A program made the translations under genes and the position numbers. This document shows positions 45,901-52,256 of a DNA stretch of 52,256 bases, piece by piece (positions within the stretch are counted from its first letter, which is position 1; the number at the start of each line of letters is the position of its first letter). The notes beneath the pieces are model-generated. The model was not told the origin of the DNA, made no database searches, and worked only from the letters and a program-made list of their open reading frames with translations. The stretch comes from Ganoderma boninense. Lineage: Eukaryota; Basidiomycota; Agaricomycetes; Polyporales; Polyporaceae. The DNA lies in assembly GCA_002900995.3 (NCBI GenBank), contig PJEW03000026.1, forward strand, positions 1 through 52,256, written 5' to 3'.

Positions 45901-46862
45901 CAAGGCCATCCCCGACGAAGGCGGAAGATGTCCCCCTCTGGCTTCCCTCATACCTCGCGCCCTCGCTTCGCGGTTCCCTTGCACCTGGTCTCGTGGACAA
46001 GGAACGACGCCTTCGAATCGCCCAGGCTGACGACGGGCTTGAGGAGATTCGACGAGTGCATCGGATTCTGGCTGGCATTCGGGAGTTCCGCAGGTTCAAC
46101 ATCACGGGGACCGGCCAACGTACCGACACTAGGGCTCGCTCCCTCTACGGGAAGTTTCAAGACAAGCTCCAGCGCGCCGTCAATCAGTATCGAGCGGCCC
46201 GGACCGCCCTGCTCGTCATCGACCCCGAGGGTGACTGGACTGCCCGCTTCAAGCTGCTTCGGGAGGAGGATATCCGAGGCCCTGGTCGTGAAGAGGATGA
46301 GGACGACGTCAGGAGGAGACGAGGTAGAGAGGCGGACAGAGTTGGAGAGGGCTTCTACACGGTGTCGTGGATCTGGACGGTGGCGCGTGGTCCCGACCTT
46401 GCCACCCCGACTGCAGAGGAGAGGGAAGCTGACCCCAGTGAGTGTTTGGATAACATGCGAGTGGAATGGGCCCGCAGTCAAGCACGCGCAGAGCGGTGGG
46501 GGGAAGAGCAGCAGTTGCTGGTGGAGGAAATGAGACGCACCGTCGAGTTTTTCGAGTGGAAGGTCCAATGGTGGAAGCTGCAGGCTACTCGCTGTCCAGA
46601 TGCGCAAGAGGCTACGAAGCGGGGGCTCAAGATCTATGCAGAGAGGCAGGCCCGAGTTTTCCAGGGTCTCGCTCAACGGTGCGCCAACCTCTGGATACCT
46701 TATCTAACCGTGCGCAGCGCTGGGATGACCTTGCCGACGTGGACTTCCCGCTACAAGCTGACACAAAAGAGGAAAGGGAAGGGCAGCTCATCTGAGAGCG
46801 AGTCTTCGGAGGGGTCTGATGATGAAGCGGATGGACGTGAAAGTGACGACGAGGTGTTATAG
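42978..46862 (+). pseudogene. KDZ transposase with CxC2 cluster, one in-frame stop
   Basis: Nine exons (42978-43364, 43435-43653, 43704-44081, 44140-44333, 44391-44547, 44607-44755, 44809-45191, 45245-45605, 45668-46862) keep phase over 1141 codons. Order: basic Ser-rich N-terminus; CxC2 zinc cluster (YRCTEC, FHCQTC, KRH); VADITGIHEV; WRHLVCLKRAGRGHD; GVGAVLCARH; SYDIACQWHKN; IRVHGPNHSQWSFNY; YGEGIEAHWSHLNP; WGSWNWQKIIGLG; C-terminal coiled helix EEMRRTVEFFEW and an acidic tail. The Asp of YDIACQW and the Glu of GEGIE are likely catalytic acids (family knowledge). Codon 164 is TGA (43537-43539), inside the first Cys pair of CxC2. No alternative intron in phase removes it, so this copy should be inactive unless the base is an error. 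Confidence 0.92.
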
Positions 46863-46989
46863 TTATATTACTGAAATACAATGCTTAATGCACACTTGGA
46901 CAGTGGCGCGACCCCCACTTAAAACAGATAGCACATGGAAGCTGATGAGCATGTACCCGCAAAACAGGACATACCTCCTGGCTCGAGTG

Positions 46990-47660
46990 CGCGCTCACGG
47001 TTCGTCCGTGCTGGCGGCTCGTCGCGATTGCCGATGTCTCGTATGGACGCCAATTCGGGAAGGGCGGTCGGCGTCCTGGCTCGAGCGCGCGCTCACAGTT
47101 CGTCCATGCTGGCGGCTCGTCGCGATTGCCGATGTCTCGTATGGACGCCAATTCGGGAAGGCGGTCGGCGTCCTGGCTCGGGGGCGCGCTCTCGTCCGGC
47201 TGGCGGCTCGTCGCGATTCTCGATGTCTCGTATGGACGCCATTTCGGGAAGGCGGTCAGCGTCCTGGCTCGGGGGCGCGCTCGCGATTGATGGCGGCGGC
47301 TGGCGTCGCGTATGGATGCCAATTTGGGAAGGCGGTCGGCGTCCTGGCTCGAGGGCGCGCTCGCGATTGATGGTGGCGGCTGGCGTCGCGTATGGATGCC
47401 AATTCGGGAAGGCGGTCGGTGTCCTGGCTCGAGGGCGCGCTCACGGTTCAGTACGGCGGCTGGCGTCGCGTATGGATGCCATTTCGGGAAGGCGGTCGGC
47501 GTCCTGGCTCGAGGGCGCGCTCACGGTTCAGTACGGCGGCTGGCGTCGCGTATGGATGCCATTTCGGGAAGGCGGTCGGCGTCCGGGCTCGAGGGTGCGC
47601 TCGCGATTGATCGCGGTGGCTGGCGTCCCGTATGGATGCCATTTCGGGAAGGCGGTCGGC
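46990..47660 (+). repeat. ~81-bp tandem repeats, long array inside right TIR
   Basis: About eight copies at spacings near 99, 91, then 81 bp, marked by TATGGATGCCATTTCGGGAA and CGGTCGGCGTCCTGGCTC. Frames through it are open because 81 is a multiple of three; I do not regard them as genes. It is homologous, inverted, to 38277-38412. Confidence 0.9.
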
Positions 47661-48389
47661 GGTTCCGGGGGTTGTATTTCCGGATGTACAATGAACCTGG
47701 GCGGGGCAGGTTGTAATTGGATATTTGTACAACAGGGAATAATTGTACATAGCACTGGAAGTACAACGAGAACGTATTGTAATAGCAAGGCTCTAATACA
47801 GCACCGGAAAGATTGTAATTGAAGTGTAGTACTACGCCAGGTGCATTGTAATGCATTGTAATATCCAATGGAAGTACATTTGCAGATGGATTGTATATTT
47901 ATTTACAACTGCTCAGTGCTGTGTACAATATACAATCTAGACCCTGTTTGTAAAAGGAGTACCAAAGTACAGCAGAACATGCATTGTACAACTGAGTTTG
48001 TACAATTCACATATATGCTGTAAAACATGCCAGTTGTACAATTCAAATGTATGCTGTAAAACGCGGTGGTTGTACAATTCACATATATGCTGTAAAACAT
48101 GCCAGTTGTACAATTCAAATGTATGCTGTAAAACGCGGTGGTTGTACAATGCAAATGTATGCTGTAAAACATGCCAGTTGTACAATTAGACAGTACATAC
48201 ACAATATACAGTGGTTTACAATACATATATGCTCATTGTACAACTGGTTTTACAGAATCTACACTGAATAATACAGCCATGGTACAATTGCCTGGCATGC
48301 TTGTATAATACAATCTGGTGACCACCAAATACACCACAGTTGCACCAAGTACCTGGTATATTGTATTACAATCATGGATACTACATGTG
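47629..48389 (-). repeat. Right terminal inverted repeat (761 bp)
   Basis: Mirror of 37540-38300. It ends CATGGATACTACATGTG, followed by the target duplication CGAGGCC. Confidence 0.95.
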
Positions 48390-48396
48390 CGAGGCC

Positions 48397-50010
48397 GCCG
48401 TTTGACTGCCGGCGGGCCCGGACACCTCGTTAGAGGCGCGCGAGAGGGGCGGGAATGCCAACTGTCAACCGCGTTTAGTTTTCAAGATCGAGCAGCGAAG
48501 ACGCGCTTGACAACCCACGGGTATCACCTGCAGAGCAGTGCCGAAGCGGAAGCGCTGATACATGACAATTGGACTAGATGGATCCAGCGTGAAGAGCGGA
48601 ACCTCAATCGTGGGTGCTGGTGCTATCGCGCCCCCCTCCAATATCGTTCCAATGCTGTACTCGGCGGTAAAGGTACTGATGGCAATGGGCATGCTGAGGA
48701 GAACGTTTCCTACAACATACAGGGATTAGCGAGATTGCGTAGACGGCGGAGGCGCAATCATACCCGCTCTGAGCATCTGTTCCTGGGCCAACGCTTGCAG
48801 GATGTCGGTCGACGAGGCACTGATTGTCGGGCGATTCGGGACATACGATAGAGGTAGGTCGTTTAAAACCGATAGGAAGTGCACAGCCGAATGCGAGCGA
48901 CGGTCTTTGGCAAATAGGATAACACTTCCTCTCGCGCGCAGAGGGCCGTTCGACGTCAACGGCAGTCCCGGGCCGCCGAGGACCGGCTCTGCACCACCGA
49001 GCGTAGCCTGCGTCACAGTTATCAGCGATCCAGTACAAGTTGAGAAGATTGACAAGGCTTACAAATCGGTACTGTCGCATGGCCGCGCCAAAATGCGCCC
49101 AGTACGCATCCGTTGCATCCTGTCGGAAGGCGTGTCAGGGCACAGGGTGGTATGACAACGCGATAAGTGCACTTACCGAACTGGAAGGTACAATGGCGGG
49201 CAATGGCAACCGATCGGCCGCCTGATTGAGAGCACTGGACGCCGGCACGAGGTTTGGGGGAGGTGCACCGGCAGCGGGAGCGGGGGCAGGGGCAGGGGGG
49301 CGACGGCGGGGACGGAGACGGGGGATGCTGCAGAGCTGCTTGCGAGCGCAGGGTCTAGGACGCGGGCTGGCACGGAGGCTGGGGTGGGCGCAGGTGAGTC
49401 GTCCTCTGGTTCAGAAAGCGGCGACGACGCAGACCTCCTGGCCCGTCGGAGGTGCTGCAGTCCGAGCTCCTCGACTTCCTGTTCAAAGACGCCGAATAAG
49501 CCCCCGAGCCCCGACTTTCGGTGATGCTAGCGCCGCAACTCACCAAGAGAGCATCGGCGATGATACGACCCTCCTTCGCCTGCAGAAAGAACGCACGGTC
49601 TAAACCCCACTCGCGGGCAGCGATACCGTCCTGGGGTTGAGCGCCAGGATCGATCACGCCAAGCTCGCGCCAGCGACAGATGCGACCAAAGTCGACAGAC
49701 AGACGAGCGTCCACGAGTGCCTTTCTAGCCGACGACTTTTTAACCTTGTTGAGACCCTTTGCCTCAGTCCACGGCCCGAGCAGTGCCTGTAATGGAAAAG
49801 CCGAGTCAATAGAATGTGAACAAGATGATGGCGCGGGAGCGGGATGCGTGGGGAAGAGGAACTCACCCTGCACGCATCGAGTCTCAAATGGTTCCTGTCG
49901 TACATGAGCGTAACACTGAAGGCCGAGAAACAAATAACTTACCAGACCTCGTCGGAATCAGGCAAGAGAGTGCGCATGGAAGGCTTTGAGATCGTCGTAG
50001 CCTGAGACAT
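48397..50010 (-). pseudogene. Gene X', 5' part right of the KDZ element
   Basis: Start ATG at 50010, with MSQAT as in gene X. The same intron order follows, including a 48-nt first intron with GT donor and the 28-nt exon. Shared blocks are RICRWRELGVIDPGAQPQDG, ELGLQHLRR, YWAHFGAAMRQYRF, ILFAKDRR and PTISASSTDILQAL. The intron equivalent to 13517-13576 has an in-frame stop here, which supports its being spliced. A homopolymer at 49295-49300 has one base too few, shifting frame in the Pro-rich linker. The last exon runs straight into the KDZ element. The gene is dead by insertion and probably by frameshift. Confidence 0.85.
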
Positions 50011-50721
50011 GTCGGTTTTGATGCTTGTAGCAGGACAAGACAAGTGAAGAAGACCGGAAAGTACCCGCGCGAGGTAGAAATGCGCTCGGGCCGCGTGACT
50101 ACAACCACGCCCTGATTTTATACGTGACTGCATGGGGAGATAGATACTATTTGTGAGTCTTCGGTAAGATATGATGGTCCGCACGTCGGCAAATTGATCG
50201 GGCTACCTGTCAATGGATGCGTTTTCAAAATGGCTCTGTACGTGACATCTCCAAAACAACGCTGCGTCACGGCCCAGAATAAGGAGGGGACCCGCTCAGA
50301 CCACGATCCTCAGGCAATGCTGATATGTTCCCATGTAGGACATGGGCGTACATGGCCGGTACGACCTATGATATGTAGGAGGAATGTAAGGATATGCGAC
50401 GGCGGAATCCATGTCACGTTCCGTTCGCACAACCGGCGCGGAGGCTACCTTTGATGGCGGTCCCGTAAATTCGTCGTGATGTCGATCCCCGCCAATAACG
50501 AAGATATAGAATAAATCGAATGGGGCGATCTGTAGGGTGGAGTCGGAACCTTGCCCGAATGTTACCATGAGATCGGAACCACTGACCCAAGCGTCGGTCA
50601 GTCCCCCCTCAAACACTTAAGGTATTCTTTCACCTCATCGCGAAGGACATGTCACCCACCTCACTGTCCCCCCCGGCCACTCGGCGTATCTCCCAATCCG
50701 TTTGTTGCTCATCGCGTCGAC
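50011..50721. promoter_or_regulatory. Shared intergenic region of X' and Y'
   Basis: 711 bp between the divergent starts, against 686 bp in the intact pair. No gene within. The region next to each start retains partial likeness to 15281-15966. Confidence 0.45.
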
Positions 50722-52256
50722 ATGTCCGACAACTTAACGCCTGCTCAACTGCTTTCTCACCTCAAACCGTGCGCGGAATGTGGATACTACGTTGGAGCGC
50801 CCCTCTTGTGCAAAGGGCAGGCAGACCCGACGAAGAAGGGGTTTTGGTTCGAGAAGGTCAGTCAGAGCAGTACCCTTCAGACCGACTAGTCAATTAGACT
50901 CAACGACCCATGTTCAGTGCCTCAACAACGCCAAGCCCTCCCCGAACACCTGTACCTTCTTCGATTGGCTACCGGACATGGGCCGGGGTAAGCCGACGGG
51001 GGGGAAGAAGACGCCATGCCCCGGGGCCCTCTGTCGCCAGGCCAGCAAACCGAACACCACTAACATAGATTGCACGTTCGGTGTTTGCGTGAAGTGTTGC
51101 CGCCACCTTCAAGTGCTTCTCACAATTGTTCGATCCTGTTCTATCAGCGAGCACTGCAAGGGTGTGGTGTATCCTACCCTTCAACCCGACGGTGCGCATA
51201 CCTCTGAGGATTTGTATCGCCTCAATTTGGACTCATGGATCTACGTAGGCAACATCTCGGTTCCTGCAGATCCCCTGCGTCGCGGCCGTGGTCGGCCCAA
51301 GAAAGTCCAGAACACAACGAAGGACACCGTCGACCCGTCAAAACTCGACGTCCTCGAACATTCCACGTCAGGCGGCCCGACACCAGCGCGCGCACCTCCG
51401 AAGCATCAAACGTACGCTACGCCAGTGGGCCCTGCGTACCGGGATCGCATGTCTGTCCTCGACGCCAAACGCCGACTTGAAGTCGAACGTGACGCCGAGC
51501 GGGCGAAGCAAGCCCGCGCGCACACATTCCTCCACAGGGTGAGCCTTCGATGGTGGGCGAAGGTGAGTAATCGTGTCATCTACGAGTCCAACATGCGTTG
51601 ATGACGCCTTGTCATCTCTAGGACGGTGAAGACCCCGAACATGTCGAACTCGACGTAGACAACCCCTCGTCCTTCCATCCAAAAGACATTCCTCACCTCG
51701 TCCACCGCTATCAATGCGATACCCACGCCTTCCAGTACTATGACTCGAAGAAGTGCGTGTGGTTCACCGGCACTCAGTTTAGTGCCCCGCGCGATGTCAG
51801 GAAACTTTCTGGCGACAACTTCTGCTACCGCTCTGAAGGCGTCACTTCGGGGGGAGGAATGCCAGGGGTCTCGAAGAAACGACCTCCTCCCGACGACTCC
51901 CCTTCGAACGACCCGCCTCGTCGTTTCCTGTGCGTTCTCCTCCGTCCGCTGGTGATATCTGACTACTCATGTTCGTCATGTCAGCCCCGCGTTCACTCAA
52001 CTGCCGAACGACCTAGCTGCTACTCCTCGGCACTCTTACTCCCCAGCTGCGACTGAGCCCCCTATGAGTGGCTGCTCCACCTTCTCAGAAGAAGCCGAGT
52101 GTGATGCCTTCCTCGCGGCCTACAACTTCACGCCCACCACTACGTACAAGGGCGCGCATACGCACGATGCCGTCAACCGCGACCAGGCATGACTACCCGC
52201 ACTCTTCCCCACCGACTCCGACATCACACAACCGCTTGCATCCACTTCAACAGCGC
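50722..52256 (+). pseudogene. Gene Y', second copy, premature stop, runs off the window
   Basis: Exons 50722-50856, 50918-51191, 51249-51562, 51622-51929 and 51985 onward; four exon lengths or boundaries equal those of gene Y (135, 274, 308 nt and the same last-exon phase). It has the GRF-like finger (CAECGYYVGAPLLCKGQ, TCTFFDW), the CPGALC/CVKCC cluster and an AT-hook LRRGRGRPKK. In the last exon TGA (52190-52192) interrupts where gene Y has Arg, after which the same frame continues (LPALFP). The second intron (57 nt) is in frame and stop-free, so retention is possible. The 3' end lies outside the window. Confidence 0.85.

Larger units (their letters stand above)
37540..48389. mobile_element. 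Complete KDZ-family DNA transposon, 10.85 kb, long TIRs
   Basis: Inverted ends begin CACATGTAGTATCCATG and mirror each other (position p pairs with 85929-p) without indel for 761 bp. Flanking CGAGGCC occurs at 37533-37539 and 48390-48396 as a 7-bp target duplication; if the right end is placed two bases inward, the duplication becomes TGCGAGGCC (9 bp). Both flanks are parts of one exon of gene X'. The interior carries three genes: an uncharacterised passenger (38522-41317, minus), an RNase H1 N-terminal-domain protein (41594-42457, plus) and a KDZ transposase with a CxC2 cluster (42978-46862, plus). KDZ elements (Kyakuja, Dileera, Zisupton) are a known superfamily expanded in basidiomycetes. 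Confidence 0.95.

Noticed and set aside
46935..47822. 295-codon frame across the 81-bp array and right TIR of the KDZ element
   Set aside because: It consists of repeat units read in frame and ends within the TIR. Its counterpart on the left side is much shorter, as expected from copy number alone.
1..52256. CRISPR arrays, prokaryotic operons or ribosome-binding sites
   Set aside because: Introns, nuclear tRNA form and gene families are eukaryotic. The tandem repeats lack the repeat-spacer alternation of CRISPR.

Overview
ORGANISM. The window reads as nuclear DNA of an agaricomycete (mushroom-forming) basidiomycete. Coding regions are split by many 41-80 nt GT-AG introns, and there are KDZ-type transposon genes with their CxC cysteine clusters. 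The single-copy genes include a CCC1-type vacuolar metal transporter, a CAP59-type (GT69) mannosyltransferase, cytochrome P450s and a nuclear tRNA-Ala. A run of exactly 100 N (36476-36575) is a scaffold gap. I assigned no species. All gene models were built by hand from splice sites and reading-frame arithmetic, without database searches. LAYOUT. (1) 586-23056 is an accessory block with an array of ~10-bp GGCG motifs at each end, in opposite orientation, and a GC-rich minisatellite next to each array. Between them lie eight multi-exon genes with little or no resemblance to housekeeping genes: a small unknown (2813-3683), a CxC5/CxC6 protein with transposase-like motifs (5929-8118), a 902-residue unknown (8179-10939), an unknown (11652-12498), gene X (12749-15280), gene Y with a GRF-like zinc finger and AT-hook (15967-17767), an unknown (18170-19481) and a Zn-cluster protein (19746-21419). 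I suggest the block may be one large mobile element; this is inference. (2) 23057-36475 looks like resident chromosome: a pogo-like MITE, two tandem P450 genes and a P450 relic, tRNA-Ala(TGC), a CCC1 gene, a Tourist-like MITE and a GT69 gene cut by the gap. (3) 36576-37304 holds the tail of a broken KDZ transposase. (4) 37540-48389 is a complete, sharply bounded 10.85-kb KDZ transposon with 761-bp inverted repeats that appear identical. It carries a KDZ transposase (one nonsense codon), a protein with an RNase H1 N-terminal domain, and a third passenger gene (one frameshift). (5) It is inserted inside an exon of a second copy of gene X (X', 37325-37532 plus 48397-50010), and the partner gene Y' follows (50722 to the window end). 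HOW THE PARTS RELATE. X and Y are divergent neighbours sharing a ~0.7-kb intergenic region, and the same pair occurs twice 35 kb apart with matching exon lengths. The pair therefore behaves as a unit. Copy 1 is open throughout; copy 2 is decayed by transposon insertion, a frameshift and a stop codon. The P450s likewise form a decay series. Three independent nonsense codons are TGA at sites where CGA is the simplest ancestor, consistent with C-to-T change at CpG.
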